A stretch of 64,000 nt of DNA from AP-15 sp963703855 (GTDB lineage Bacteria; Pseudomonadota; Alphaproteobacteria; ATCC43930; CGMCC-115725): positions 62,001 to 126,000 of the forward strand of contig CAVPFW010000015.1 in the NCBI GenBank assembly GCA_963703855.1. Direction: 5' to 3'. Positions 45,793-54,713 of the stretch are shown one piece after another. The position numbers and the translations under genes were made by a program. The first letter of the stretch is position 1; the number at the start of each line of letters is the position of its first letter. The notes below the pieces were generated by a model, which had not been told where the DNA came from, did no database searches, and saw only the letters and a list, made by a program, of their open reading frames with translations.

Positions 45793-45836
45793 AGCCTGTC
45801 CTCGGGCCGGCCAAAGGGCGGAACCGTGGGCGGGGG
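45793..45836 (-). repeat. Dispersed GC-rich palindrome, copy B
   Basis: On the minus strand the unit ends CGGCCCGAGGACAGGCT, as in copies A and C. It closely matches copy E near 62.7 kb, including the flanking gtgggcgggggcga. A separate hairpin, cgttcccgcgaaagcggga, sits at 45679-45697 in the same 249-base gap between the two VOC genes. Confidence 0.75.
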
Positions 45837-45876
45837 CGACGGATCATCAGCGCCAACGACAAACAAGGAGATGGAT

Positions 45877-46299
45877 ATGCCCAAGCTGCGTCACATCGCG
45901 ATCGCTGCCAAAGACCCTGACGCGATGGCCGATTTTTACGTGAAGGCGTTTGACTTCAAGATCGTCCGCTCGAATGACGGCCCGCTCGCCTATGGCCATC
46001 ATTTGAGCGACGGCACGATCGACCTGGCGATCCTGCGGTTCAAGACCGACCAACTCGGCAAGGGCCTCGATTACACCGGGCTGCATCATTTCGGCGTTCT
46101 GGTCGAGGATGTCGGAGAGGCCGCCAAAAAGCTCGAGCTCCTCGGCGGCAAGCATTACATGGACCAGAGCGAAGCCGAGCGCATCGGCGGGTTCGAGGTC
46201 AAGTTCTACGGCCCCGAGGGCATCCTGTTCGACGTGGCCGAGCACCCTTGGACCGGCACCGAGCCGCTCCCGGTCGATCGGGCCGAGGCGGCCGAGTAG
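45877..46299 (+). CDS. VOC-family protein, lactoylglutathione lyase-like
   Basis: 140 residues, intact paralogue of the preceding VOC gene: MPKLRHIAIAAKDPDAMADF, then LAILRFKTDQLGKGLDYTGL, HHFGVLVEDVGEAAKKLELL and KFYGPEGILFDVAEHPWTG. His in RHIAIAA and the C-terminal Glu in DVAEH are in positions used for metal binding in this fold. AAGGAGA precedes the start. Function beyond the fold is not known. Confidence 0.82.
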   Translation: MPKLRHIAIAAKDPDAMADFYVKAFDFKIVRSNDGPLAYGHHLSDGTIDLAILRFKTDQLGKGLDYTGLHHFGVLVEDVGEAAKKLELLGGKHYMDQSEAERIGGFEVKFYGPEGILFDVAEHPWTGTEPLPVDRAEAAE

Positions 46300-46348
46300 G
46301 GCAGGGGCCCGAACCGGAACATCGGCCGGCCGGCGCCGGCGCGCCGGC

Positions 46349-46750
46349 TTATGCCGCCGGCCGGCCCGGCGACAGCCGGGCATCGACCCACAGCCGCTGG
46401 ATGTCGCGATAGCCGATCGGGGCGATATTCTCGGCGGCGCACCAGCGGGCGACGATGCCCGAGACAAAGAGGGCGTGTTCATTGGTTCGCCACGGCGCGT
46501 GCCGGGGGTTGATCCGTTCGATCTCTCCGGGGCGGTGTAGTGCAGCGCGAAATGGGTGACGCCCGCGGAAGCGTCTCGATCACGCCCCGATAACCGGGCT
46601 CGACGGCCTCGGCGGCGACCGGCAAGGTGCCTCGGATCTGGTCCACGACCGGCAGCCCGGCGGCGCGTTTCGCGCCGTGGCACATCGCGACATCGTCGAC
46701 GTGAAAGATCGCGGCGCGTTCGAGGCGAGGAGCGAGCGGGCGAGCGTCAT
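46349..46750 (-). pseudogene. Decayed YdjC/ChbG-type polysaccharide deacetylase
   Basis: Pieces of the YdjC/ChbG family are spread over three frames: MTLARSLL, then AAIFHVDDVAMCHGA (metal-binding Asp-Asp motif), then GLPVVDQIRGTLPVAAEAVE and GVIETLP, then GVTHFALHYTAP, then NEHALFVSGIVARWCAAENI and IAPIGYRDIQRLWV. After CHGA the sequence jumps straight to the family's C-terminal region, so roughly 130 residues are missing. At least three single-base shifts are also needed. Loss of the middle argues for a true pseudogene, while some shifts may be sequence error. Confidence 0.6.
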
Positions 46751-46927
46751 CGCCAAAGGCTGGCAGGGCGGCAGGCGGCGCGATAATCGGCGATGTCGGG
46801 ACCGCCGAGGTTTGACCGAAACCCTCGGAGCCCCCACATCTGGGTTCATGACGCGGGGTTGAAGCGGCCTGCCCGGGCATGGAGCGAGGCGTTCTCCGGC
46901 ACCGCGTATTTTCGGGGTGAGCCTTCG

Positions 46928-48352
46928 ATGAGCGAAGCCAAAAATCTGTTTGCGGTGCTGCGGCAATCGGCCGATCCCGACACCGCGGACGCTATCGAGG
47001 TGCTGGTTCGCGACGCCCCCGACCGTGCACTTTGCCGCATCAACGTGCTCGATTTCGCGGCTAAGACCGGTCTCGATGCCGAGCGCTCGATCGCCGCCTT
47101 TCTGCACGCAGCGCGGCTCGGGATCTTCGAGCTGTCGTGGAACGTGCTGTGCCCGGGCTGCGGCGGCGTGCTCGAAGCGAGCACGACGTTGAGGAGCGTC
47201 GACAAGGACGAATACGCCTGCGCCTGGTGTGCGTCCAACTATGCGCCGACGCTCGACGAGATCGTCGAGGTGACGTTCACGGTCAGCCGGCGAGTGCGCC
47301 GGATCGCCGCGCACGACCCTGACGAGCTGCCCTTCAACGAATATTTTCGCCAGGTGTTCTGGGGCTCTGGCATCGATGTCCCGGATGATTTCGAACAGCT
47401 GATCGAGGAAATCGTCCTCGATTCGGTCGAGCTTCCGCCAGGCGGGAAGGCGCTCCTGTCGCTGCAACTGCCGGCTCAGTTCGTCATCGTCATCGACCCG
47501 GTCACGCACGCAACCCAATTCCTCGACGTAAAGGGCGAGCCGACGCGCGAGCGCCAGAACCTGACGATCGCCCTCGACAAGGTGCGCGCGCCGACCGGGA
47601 CCCTGGAGCTGCATCCTGGGCCGCTGCGTTTGTCGCTCGAAAACCGTACCGACACGAGGGTATTGCCGGGGCTGTGGGTCGCGAACGACAAGCTCCACGA
47701 GCTGCTCGGCCGGCGCAAACCCTTTCTGACCGCCAAGCGGCTATTGACCAACCAGGTCTTTCGCGACCTCTATGGCACCAACACGATCGATGCCGAGCAG
47801 CGGCTCAAGATCACCAGCCTGACCTTCCTGTTCACCGATCTCAAAGGCTCCACCGAGCTCTACGAGCGTGTCGGCGACATTGCCGCCTTCGATGTCGTGC
47901 GCGCGCATTTCAAGGTGCTCAACGAGATCGTCGCCGCCGAAGCCGGCGCCGTGGTCAAGACCATCGGCGACGCGGTGATGGCGACCTTTTCGACCCCCGA
48001 CCGGGCTGTTGCCGCCGCACTGCGCATGCGCGAGGCGATGCGCCACTTGGGCAACGGCGGCAACGGCGGCACCGGGGGCAACGGCGAGGATCTGCTGCTC
48101 AAGATCGGCATCCACGAGGGACCGTGCCTGGCGGTAGTGCTGAACGACCGGCAGGATTATTTCGGTCAGACCGTCAACATCGCAGCGCGCGTGCAGGCGC
48201 TCGCCAATTCGCGCTCGATCCTGGCGACCGGGTCGGTCGTCACCTATCCGCAGGCCTCGACCTTGCTCGAGATCAGTGGGCTGCACGCGGTTCCCCAATC
48301 CCGCGCGCTGCGCGGGATCGCCGACGAGGTGGCGGTGTACGAGATCCCGTGA
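46928..48352 (+). CDS. Class III adenylate/guanylate cyclase with DUF5939-like N-terminus
   Basis: 474 residues. The N-terminal 280 residues include a zinc-ribbon-like pair, CPGCGGVLEAS and CAWCASNYAP, within a DUF5939-type region. The cyclase domain begins near LTFLFTDLKGSTELYERVGD, with the metal Asp in FTDLKGS and the second in KTIGDAVMATF. The NGGNGGTGGNGED insert (about 375-390) is a low-complexity loop, and QTVNIAARVQALA carries the transition-state Asn/Arg motif (NIAAR). It probably makes cAMP in the cytoplasm. The start at 46928 fits the domain, although the frame is open upstream. Confidence 0.85.
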   Translation: MSEAKNLFAVLRQSADPDTADAIEVLVRDAPDRALCRINVLDFAAKTGLDAERSIAAFLHAARLGIFELSWNVLCPGCGGVLEASTTLRSVDKDEYACAWCASNYAPTLDEIVEVTFTVSRRVRRIAAHDPDELPFNEYFRQVFWGSGIDVPDDFEQLIEEIVLDSVELPPGGKALLSLQLPAQFVIVIDPVTHATQFLDVKGEPTRERQNLTIALDKVRAPTGTLELHPGPLRLSLENRTDTRVLPGLWVANDKLHELLGRRKPFLTAKRLLTNQVFRDLYGTNTIDAEQRLKITSLTFLFTDLKGSTELYERVGDIAAFDVVRAHFKVLNEIVAAEAGAVVKTIGDAVMATFSTPDRAVAAALRMREAMRHLGNGGNGGTGGNGEDLLLKIGIHEGPCLAVVLNDRQDYFGQTVNIAARVQALANSRSILATGSVVTYPQASTLLEISGLHAVPQSRALRGIADEVAVYEIP

Positions 48353-48368
48353 TCGCCGCGCCGGCCGA

Positions 48369-49046
48369 TCACCGCGAACCGCCGCCGCGGTTCGGGCTGG
48401 AGCCGGCGGCGAGCGGCCGCAGCCGGTCGAGGAGCTGACCGGCAAAGACGATCCCCGCGGTGGTCACCGGCACGCCGGCGGCGCGCAGCGCCTCGGCCGT
48501 CCAGGTGTTGCAGGTATGGGAGAGGTCATAAGTCCCGGTTCCGGCATAAAAGACGCTCTGCGGGTAGGGGCCGGCGCCGAGGTCGCGCGGGGTCTGGTTG
48601 CGGTCGACGACCAGGCCCTCCCACAGAAATCGCGACAGGCGATCGGCGCCGGCGCGCGAGATCGGGATCGCCAGGGCATCGGCGGCGCCGGCAAAGGCTG
48701 CTGGTGACACTACGAGCGGAAAGACCAGCATCACCGCCGGCCCCGGGGTCGCCGCCCGCAGCAGATCCCCAAGCCCGGGGTCGCGCGCCATGTAATAGTC
48801 GCGCGCCCCCCAGCCGAACACCAGGTACCGCGCGCCCGGAAGCCTCGATGCCAGAGCGGCCAGCGGACCGCTGATCGACGCCGTCGGCAGACCGAGCTCG
48901 GTGTGCCAGCCGCCGGCGATTACGTAAATGAAGTCGGCTCGCCAAGGCAACGCGGGATGAGACCCCGCCGGCGCCGCGGCGCAAACGCCGTGCAGGGCGA
49001 GCAAACCCAGCACCCCGCCGATGATCCCTCTCACAGCCCAAGCCAT
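48369..49046 (-). CDS. DUF2459 protein, exported
   Basis: 225 residues. A signal-anchor (MAWAVRGIIGGVLGLLALHG) is followed by the DUF2459 pattern: FIYVIAGGWHTELGLPTAS, YLVFGWGARDYYM, and the closing YDLSHTCNTWTAEALRAAGV. The C-N-T-W motif and the early GGWHTE are the family's likely active residues; the fold is thought to be a papain-like or NlpC-like protease/amidase, but the role is not established. The longer start at 49070 adds eight residues and is also possible. Confidence 0.78.
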   Translation of the reverse strand: MAWAVRGIIGGVLGLLALHGVCAAAPAGSHPALPWRADFIYVIAGGWHTELGLPTASISGPLAALASRLPGARYLVFGWGARDYYMARDPGLGDLLRAATPGPAVMLVFPLVVSPAAFAGAADALAIPISRAGADRLSRFLWEGLVVDRNQTPRDLGAGPYPQSVFYAGTGTYDLSHTCNTWTAEALRAAGVPVTTAGIVFAGQLLDRLRPLAAGSSPNRGGGSR

Positions 49047-49452
49047 GATGATTCCCGTAATATCAACCAATTACGACTGAAGGTCGTCTTGCGCGGGCTT
49101 GTCCCACGTATCCACGTCTTCCTTTCAGGCGCCCGAAGAAGTGGCGAGATAGCGTGTTTCATTTCGAGTCGGACACTCAGTAAACGCTGCGCATGCGCTC
49201 CGGACCTCGATACGCAGCGGGCAGTTTCACCGGAGGCGGGCGCCTCAACCCATGCTGAATGGGGGCGATGCCGCGACCCGGATCAGGACCGCGCCGCTGC
49301 GGGCGCCTACCGAAACGCCGCCTGCCGCGGATCTCGGTTGACCGGTGCGTCCGGAAACCCTAATTCACGCGATGTTAACGAAAGTGAAGCCGCGGGCACG
49401 CCGAGCCGATGCTTCCGCGGTAAAGCGAGACCGTCCGAGGGAGGAACAACCG
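49047..49452. other. Non-coding gap upstream of the OxlT-like gene
   Basis: 406 bases between divergent genes. Nothing coding is supported. The region is moderately AT-rich at its left end (49050-49080) and near 49365-49390 (gatgttaacgaaagtgaag). Confidence 0.45.
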
Positions 49453-50751
49453 ATGCAGAGCGCATCATTCCCGCGCGCCCCGGCGGCGGCGCCGGCAGCG
49501 AACCGTTGGCTCCAGCTGATCATCGGCATCGTCTGCATGGTGATGATCGCCAATCTGCAATATGGCTGGACCTTATTCGTTCATCCAATGAACGTGGCGC
49601 ATGGCTGGGCCGTCGCCGACATCCAGATCGCCTTCAGCATCTTTGTCGCGCTCGAAACCTGGCTGACCCCGATCGAGGGCTGGATCGTCGACCGCATCGG
49701 CGCGAAGAACGGGCCGAAGCTGATGATCGCCTTTGGCGGGGTGATGGTGGCGATCGCCTGGATGGTCAATGCCGCCGCGCAGACCTTGCCGACGCTCTAT
49801 CTCGGGGCCGCTCTCGCCGGCATCGGCGCCGGAGCGGTGTACGCGACCTGCGTCGGCAACGCGGTCAAGTGGTTTCCCGACCGCCGCGGGCTCGCCGTCG
49901 GGCTGACCGCCGCCGGGTTCGGCGCGGGGGCCGCGCTGACCGTCATTCCGATCCGCGCGGTGATCGCCAGCGAGGGTTATGCCGCGGCGTTTTTCTGGTT
50001 CGGGCTGATCCAGGGCATCATCGTCTTTGTTCTGGCCTGGCTGATGCGCGCGCCGCTGCCGGGAGAGATGCCGGCCGCCGCACCCCCCAAAGTCATGCAG
50101 ACCAGCGAGAGCTTTTCGCCGCAGGCGATGCTGGCGACGCCGGTGTTCTGGGTGATGTACATCATGTTCCTGCTGGTCGCCGCGAGCGGGCTGATGGCGA
50201 CCGCGCAGGTGGCGCTGATCGCCCGCGACTACCATGTCGCCAATGTTGTGCTGCTGCTCGGCGGCACGACCCTGACCGTGGCATTGCTCGTCGACAACGT
50301 GGCGAACGGCTTGGCCCGGCCGCTGTTCGGCTGGGTCTCGGACTATATCGGCCGCGAATATACGATGGCGCTCGCCTTCAGCCTGGGCGGGGTCAGCTAT
50401 TGGCTGCTTGGCTCCTTCGGCACTTCGCCTTGGGCCTTCGTCGTCTTCGCCGGGCTGATCTTTTTGACCTGGGGCGAGATCTACAGCCTGTTTCCGTCGA
50501 CCTGCACCGACAGCTTCGGCCCGAAATACGCAACGACGAACCTGAGCCTGCTCTACACCGCCAAAGGGGTCGCGGCGTTTCTGGTGCCGTTGGCGAACCT
50601 GATCAAGACCGCGACCGGAAGCTGGCATATGGTGTTCGTGGTGACCGCGATCATGAATTTCGTGGTCGTCGGGCTTGCCCTCTTCGTGCTGCGCCCGCTG
50701 CGCTCGCGCTCGATGGCATTGCACGCCTATCACCCGGTCGGCGCCGAGTGA
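49453..50751 (+). CDS. MFS carrier, oxalate/formate antiporter-like
   Basis: 432 residues with twelve predicted membrane segments. The N-terminal half has NLQYGWTLFVHPMNVAHGW and DRIGAKNGPKLMIAFGGVMV, and the second half has GLARPLFGWVSDYIGREYTM, an MFS motif A. This pattern is that of the OxlT/monocarboxylate carrier group. It probably moves a small carboxylate; the substrate is not fixed. The MetE-like gene starts 26 bases after its stop, so the two likely form an operon. GGGAGG precedes the start, deciding against a longer frame. Confidence 0.85.
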   Translation: MQSASFPRAPAAAPAANRWLQLIIGIVCMVMIANLQYGWTLFVHPMNVAHGWAVADIQIAFSIFVALETWLTPIEGWIVDRIGAKNGPKLMIAFGGVMVAIAWMVNAAAQTLPTLYLGAALAGIGAGAVYATCVGNAVKWFPDRRGLAVGLTAAGFGAGAALTVIPIRAVIASEGYAAAFFWFGLIQGIIVFVLAWLMRAPLPGEMPAAAPPKVMQTSESFSPQAMLATPVFWVMYIMFLLVAASGLMATAQVALIARDYHVANVVLLLGGTTLTVALLVDNVANGLARPLFGWVSDYIGREYTMALAFSLGGVSYWLLGSFGTSPWAFVVFAGLIFLTWGEIYSLFPSTCTDSFGPKYATTNLSLLYTAKGVAAFLVPLANLIKTATGSWHMVFVVTAIMNFVVVGLALFVLRPLRSRSMALHAYHPVGAE

Positions 50752-50777
50752 CGGCCGGTCCGCGAGGTACCCGCGCT

Positions 50778-51963
50778 ATGAAACGCAGCATCGATCGCAT
50801 CCTGACGACCCATGTCGGCAGCCTGCCGCGCCCGCCCGACCTGCTCGAATTCCTCGAAGCGCGCGAGACCGGGCGGGCGATCGAGCAGGCGGCGTTCGAC
50901 GGGTGTCTCGCCGCCTCGGTGCACGACATCGTGCGCAGGCAGGTCGCGGCCGGGATCGACAGCGTGTGCGACGGCGAGCTCGGCAAGATCTCCTACACCT
51001 TTTATGTGCGCCATCGCCTCTCGGGCATCGGCGTGTTCCGCGGCGGCGCCAACGACCAGCCGCCGCAGACGGCGGCGCACCGCGATCTCATCGACCACCC
51101 CGACTTTCACCGGCGGCTCAACGAGAAGCGCGGCGGCACCTCGTGGTTCAGCCGCGAGGCGGTGCCGTGCTGCACCGGCCCGGTCGCCTATCAGGACCGC
51201 CGCCCGCTCGCCGTCGATCTGGCCAACCTCGCCGAAGCCTGCGCCGCGGCCAAGCCCAACGAGGCGTTCATGAACGCGGCCTCGCCCGGGGTGCTGACCA
51301 AATTCGTGCCGGACCGGTACTACCGCGACGAGGACGCCTATGTCGAAGCGCTCGCCAATGCGCTGAAGGAGGAATACGAGGCGATCCACCGGGCCGGCTT
51401 TATCCTGCAGATCGACGCCCCCGACCTCGGCTCGGCCCGGCACAACCAGTATCAGCACCTCGCCGACGACGAATTCCTGCGCATCGCCGGGCGCAACATC
51501 GCCGCCCTCAACCACGCGACCGCCGCTATCCCGCCCGAAGCGATGCGCATGCACATCTGCTGGGGCAATTACGAGGGGCCGCACACCCACGACATCCCGT
51601 TGGCCAAGATCCTCGACGTGGCGATGCGGGCGCGCCCGGCGGGGCTGTCGTTCGAGGCCGCCAACCCGCGCCATGCCCACGAATGGGAGGATCTGCGCGA
51701 CGCCGCGATCCCCGACGACAAGGTGCTGATCCCCGGGGTCATCGAACTCGACGACCAACTTTGTCGAGCATCCGCGGCTGATCGCCCAACGGATCGCGAA
51801 TTACGCCGGGGTCGTCGGCCGCGAGCGGGTCATCGCCGGGGCGGATTGCGGCTTCGCCACCTTCGCCTTTGTCGACAACGCGGTGGCGCCCTCGGTGGTG
51901 TGGGCCAAGCTCGCCGCCCTCGCCGAAGGTGCGCGCATCGCCAGCGACCGGCTCTGGGGCTGA
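50778..51963 (+). CDS. MetE C-terminal-like (UROD/MetE superfamily) protein (frameshift)
   Basis: 394 residues after repair. The protein opens MKRSIDRILTTHVGSLPRPP and contains DGELGKISYTFYVRHRLSGI, the substrate/zinc region MRMHICWGNYEGPHTHDIPL and, in a second frame, HPRLIAQRIANYAGVVGRER and VIAGADCGFATFAF. The zinc ligands of cobalamin-independent methionine synthase (His, Cys, Glu and a final Cys in ADCGF) appear present. The frames join if one A is dropped from the GAACTC at 51745-51750, reading GVIDSTTNFVEHP. It is shorter than MetE, lacking the N-terminal barrel, so it is more likely a methyltransferase in catabolism or C1 transfer than methionine synthase. Confidence 0.82.
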
Positions 51964-52013
51964 GCGCGACCGCAAAGATCCCGCGCCCGGGGCCGGTGTC
52001 ATTGCGAGCCCAC

Positions 52014-52045
52014 GGGTCCGGCCGGAGCCGGCCCGAGGACAGGCT
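52014..52045 (+). repeat. Dispersed GC-rich palindrome, copy C
   Basis: GGGTCCGGCC, loop, GCCGGCCCGAGGACAGGCT. It is bracketed by tcattgcgagccc on the left and gacgcaatctc on the right, a mixed repeat also seen in copy D. It occupies the gap between the convergent MetE-like and TonB genes. Confidence 0.75.
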
Positions 52046-52131
52046 CCGCGACGCAATCTCGGGCAGCTGCTCCGATTCATCGGGATTGCCGCGTCGCCCG
52101 AAATCCACCTCGTCGTGGCGGCGCTCGATCC

Positions 52132-52923
52132 CTAGCGCATCAGGCTGAACGCGATCCTGACCGAGACCTCGATCCGCGGTTCGGTCATGCCGGCCGGGAA
52201 GGGCGGCAGCTGCGCCCCGCGCATCATCCGATCGACGCCCTGGTCGAGGTCGGCGTAACCGGTGCTGGTCAGCAAGGTGTAGGCGACGACCCGCCCAAAG
52301 CGGTCGACCTGGAAACGCAACGCCACGCTGCCCTCCTCGCCGCGCTCGCGGGCGGCATCGGGATAGCGCTTGTGGCTCTCGAACCAGGCGCTGATCATCG
52401 CCCGATAGCTGATTGCGGGGTCCGGCCCCGGCAGGCTCGCCTCCGGTCCCCGCAGCGCTGCGTATTGCGAGGCGGCCAAGGAAGCGGGCGGGGTCTGGGC
52501 CGGCCGGGCCGGGGCCGGCGCCGGAGACCGAAGCGGCTCGGGCTGGCGCACGACATATTTCGGCTTTTGCCGGATTGCCGGCTTTGGCGGCGGTGGCGGC
52601 GTCATCGCGGTGACGGTCCGGTCGGGTGGTGCGACCGGGACCTCTGCGATCGGGGCGGGGGGCGCCTCGGCCGGCAGCAGCGTGGGCATCTGATCCTCGG
52701 GCGGGACCGCTGCGACATCCGGCGGCGTCGACGGCTCGATCGGCGCGTCGGGCATGAGCGCGGCTTGCGGTTGCGCCAGTGACGGGTTGAACGCGATTTC
52801 GATCCCGCGCTTTTCGAGCGGCTCGGGCAGCGGGCGGGTTTGCGTCGCGAACAGGATCAGCAGGGCCGCGACGACGACATGTCCGGCGAGCGACAGGATC
52901 ACCGGCAATCGCATGGCGCTCAT
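52132..52923 (-). CDS. TonB-family protein
   Basis: 263 residues. A single N-terminal membrane anchor (LPVILSLAGHVVVAALLILF) is followed by a long Pro/Ala-rich periplasmic span (about 55-165). The TonB C-terminal domain starts near ISAWFESHKRYPDAARERGE and has EEGSVALRFQVDRFGRVVAY and a final EVSVRIAFSLMR. It couples the proton-motive force to outer-membrane receptors or has a structural role. No exbB/exbD is adjacent. The start MSAMRLPV was chosen for the anchor; the open frame upstream is not TonB-like. A small secreted protein gene precedes it by 47 bases. Confidence 0.85.
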   Translation of the reverse strand: MSAMRLPVILSLAGHVVVAALLILFATQTRPLPEPLEKRGIEIAFNPSLAQPQAALMPDAPIEPSTPPDVAAVPPEDQMPTLLPAEAPPAPIAEVPVAPPDRTVTAMTPPPPPKPAIRQKPKYVVRQPEPLRSPAPAPARPAQTPPASLAASQYAALRGPEASLPGPDPAISYRAMISAWFESHKRYPDAARERGEEGSVALRFQVDRFGRVVAYTLLTSTGYADLDQGVDRMMRGAQLPPFPAGMTEPRIEVSVRIAFSLMR

Positions 52924-52970
52924 ATCGAACGCACCGCCTCGGGCCGATCCGCCATCAGCAGCCCTTTTCG

Positions 52971-53447
52971 CTATTTCACCAGCGCGACCGGAAGCTTCGA
53001 CGAGGTCGTGACTCGATCGACGCAGCCGGCGACGTCGCCATTCGCATCGCGGCAGTGCAGCACGTCGTTGACGAGCATGCTGCCGATCGCGCCGCACCCG
53101 GTTCCCGGGATGTCGAACACCTTGACCATGGTCTTTTCGGGGCGCACCGGGGCGATGTCGACGGCAAGCCGGCGGCTGATCGTGCCGCCGCGGTCGAACA
53201 GCACCAGATCGAGGGTGAACCCCGAAAAGGCGGCCGGCCCCGGATTGGCGATGACGAGATAAGCGCGGCAATTGCCGCCCTGCTCTTCCAGACGGTTGAG
53301 CTCGATGCCGATCGATCTCGGCGGCTCGGCCCAGCCCGGGATCGCCCAGCAGCACAGCGCCAGAGAGATCGCAAGCGCCACCCGCCGGGCGCCGACCGGT
53401 CTCGGCCGGCAGAGACGAAATCGACCGATCAGGCCGCGGCGCCGCAT
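52971..53447 (-). CDS. Secreted protein of unknown function upstream of tonB
   Basis: 158 residues from the ATG at 53447. A basic N-region (MRRRGLIGRFRLCRPRPVGA) precedes a hydrophobic signal core (LAISLALCCWAIPGWAE). The mature part has NRLEEQGGNCRAYLVIANPG, GFTLDLVLFDRGGTISRRLA and KTMVKVFDIPGTGCGAIGSM, with four cysteines that could form two disulfides. This resembles Tat-exported hypothetical proteins that sit next to tonB/exbBD in alphaproteobacteria. It probably acts in the periplasm with the TonB protein, but its role is unknown. Confidence 0.72.
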   Translation of the reverse strand: MRRRGLIGRFRLCRPRPVGARRVALAISLALCCWAIPGWAEPPRSIGIELNRLEEQGGNCRAYLVIANPGPAAFSGFTLDLVLFDRGGTISRRLAVDIAPVRPEKTMVKVFDIPGTGCGAIGSMLVNDVLHCRDANGDVAGCVDRVTTSSKLPVALVK

Positions 53448-53752
53448 GCGGGGTTGCACCTCGTTCCAACCGTCGCCCGACCGGCCGAAGCGGTTGCCCA
53501 GCGGGCGGGGCACCGTTTCGATGCAAATCGGCCGTCGGGCATAGCCATCCCAGAGGCAGCGAGAATATCGTGCTCCGCGGAATTTCGCAGCGGAAACCGG
53601 CTCGCGCGACACGCGATCCATATTGCTGCAACTTTTCGTTTGACCTAGGTTCGCAGCGCAACCCTTGCAATCGCCCACAGCAAATTCGGCAATGCAACCG
53701 GCCGGCAATCGGCCAAAAGCCGGCGAACAGAACGCGGCAGGAGCCCGGCCGT
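53448..53752. other. Non-coding gap between divergent secreted-protein genes
   Basis: 305 bases. No coding sequence supported. A somewhat AT-rich section near 53620-53650 may carry a promoter; no boxes are clear. Confidence 0.4.
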
Positions 53753-54526
53753 ATGCAAGCGATATCAAGACTGGCGCGCGCCGTCGCAGCTATGGCGATC
53801 ATATCGTCGGCGAGCGGCGCTGATGCCGAAGAGGCCCGGCAGCTGACGGTTCCCAACGTCACCGTCACGGCACCCGCTGCCCCGGTCGCGCCGCCCTACC
53901 TGCGCGATCCCGGCAAGGCCTACCAGCGCAATCCGTATACTGGTCGATATCGCGTGGAGGAGGATCATTTTCGCGAGGTCCCGTGCACGGCGACCCGGAT
54001 CGCTTCTGCTGCCGGAGGCAAGTGCCTGCTGGGGTATCGGCTGCTGCCGGGCGCGACCGATCAAATCACCAACCCGAAGGGCGGCAGCAATTGCGACCTG
54101 TCCTTGGACGTTGTTACGTACAGTACCGGCAACTTGTCGATCGAAGCGGATACGTTGGTATTCGACCCGTACAAGGTCACGGCGATAGGGTTTCACTCGG
54201 CGTATTGCTATGTCAACGGCAATTCGGGATACGACCAGGAAGACTTTCAGGACATGAACCAGGTGACGCGGCGCGGCGCCAATTGGCGCAATCCGGCCGG
54301 CGACGGCGAAGACAAGTCGATCGAATTCTCGGACGGGCCGCATAGCTGCGTCGCGGTAAAAAAGGCCGGTCCGCCATGGCAGGGCGGCTACGTCTACATG
54401 ATGCATGCGAGCATTTGCCGTAACGATACAGGCGTTGTGCAGCCCGCCGACGTTGTCTACGCGCTCGGATTATTGCAGATCCGGCAATACGACCCGACCG
54501 GCAACCTGCGCCGCCCCGGTCAATAG
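53753..54526 (+). CDS. Secreted cysteine-containing protein of unknown function
   Basis: 257 residues. A signal peptide (MQAISRLARAVAAMAIISSA, cleaved near GADAEEA) is followed by the sequence VTVTAPAAPVAPPYLRDPGK, like a proline-rich linker. A mature domain follows with about seven cysteines: FREVPCTATRIASAAGGKCL, SNCDLSLDVVTYSTGNLSIE, YCYVNGNSGYDQEDFQDM, SCVAVKKAGPPWQGGYVYMM and ASICRNDTG. No family recognised. The cysteines and export signal suggest a disulfide-stabilised periplasmic or extracellular protein. The ATG at 53753 gives the best signal peptide. Confidence 0.7.
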   Translation: MQAISRLARAVAAMAIISSASGADAEEARQLTVPNVTVTAPAAPVAPPYLRDPGKAYQRNPYTGRYRVEEDHFREVPCTATRIASAAGGKCLLGYRLLPGATDQITNPKGGSNCDLSLDVVTYSTGNLSIEADTLVFDPYKVTAIGFHSAYCYVNGNSGYDQEDFQDMNQVTRRGANWRNPAGDGEDKSIEFSDGPHSCVAVKKAGPPWQGGYVYMMHASICRNDTGVVQPADVVYALGLLQIRQYDPTGNLRRPGQ

Positions 54527-54574
54527 CCGGCTCGGCTACGCGTTCTGCCTCCCGACGTCCCATCCTTGAGTTGT

Positions 54575-54653
54575 CATTGCGAGCCCCGGGTCCGGCCGAA
54601 TGCCGGCCCGAGAGCCAGCGGGATTGCCGCGTCGCTTTCGGTTCCTCGCAATG
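54575..54653. repeat. Dispersed palindrome, copy D, within a larger inverted repeat
   Basis: Outer arms cattgcgag (54575-54583) and ctcgcaatg (54645-54653) enclose GGGTCCGGCCGAATGCCGGCC at 54588-54608, with cgagagccagcgggatt after it. It lies between the secreted-protein gene and the second GMC gene and resembles REP-type elements that are common in alphaproteobacterial intergenic DNA. Confidence 0.7.
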
Positions 54654-54713
54654 GCAGGCCTGTCGTGTCATTGATAGAACGCGGTGAGGTGATGCCAGGG
54701 CGCGGGCGCGGTC

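Noticed and set aside
48903..52148. A 1081-residue open frame on the plus strand
   Set aside because: It is an upstream non-coding stretch and a wrong frame of the MFS gene joined to the MetE-like gene; the two real genes are clear by their motifs.
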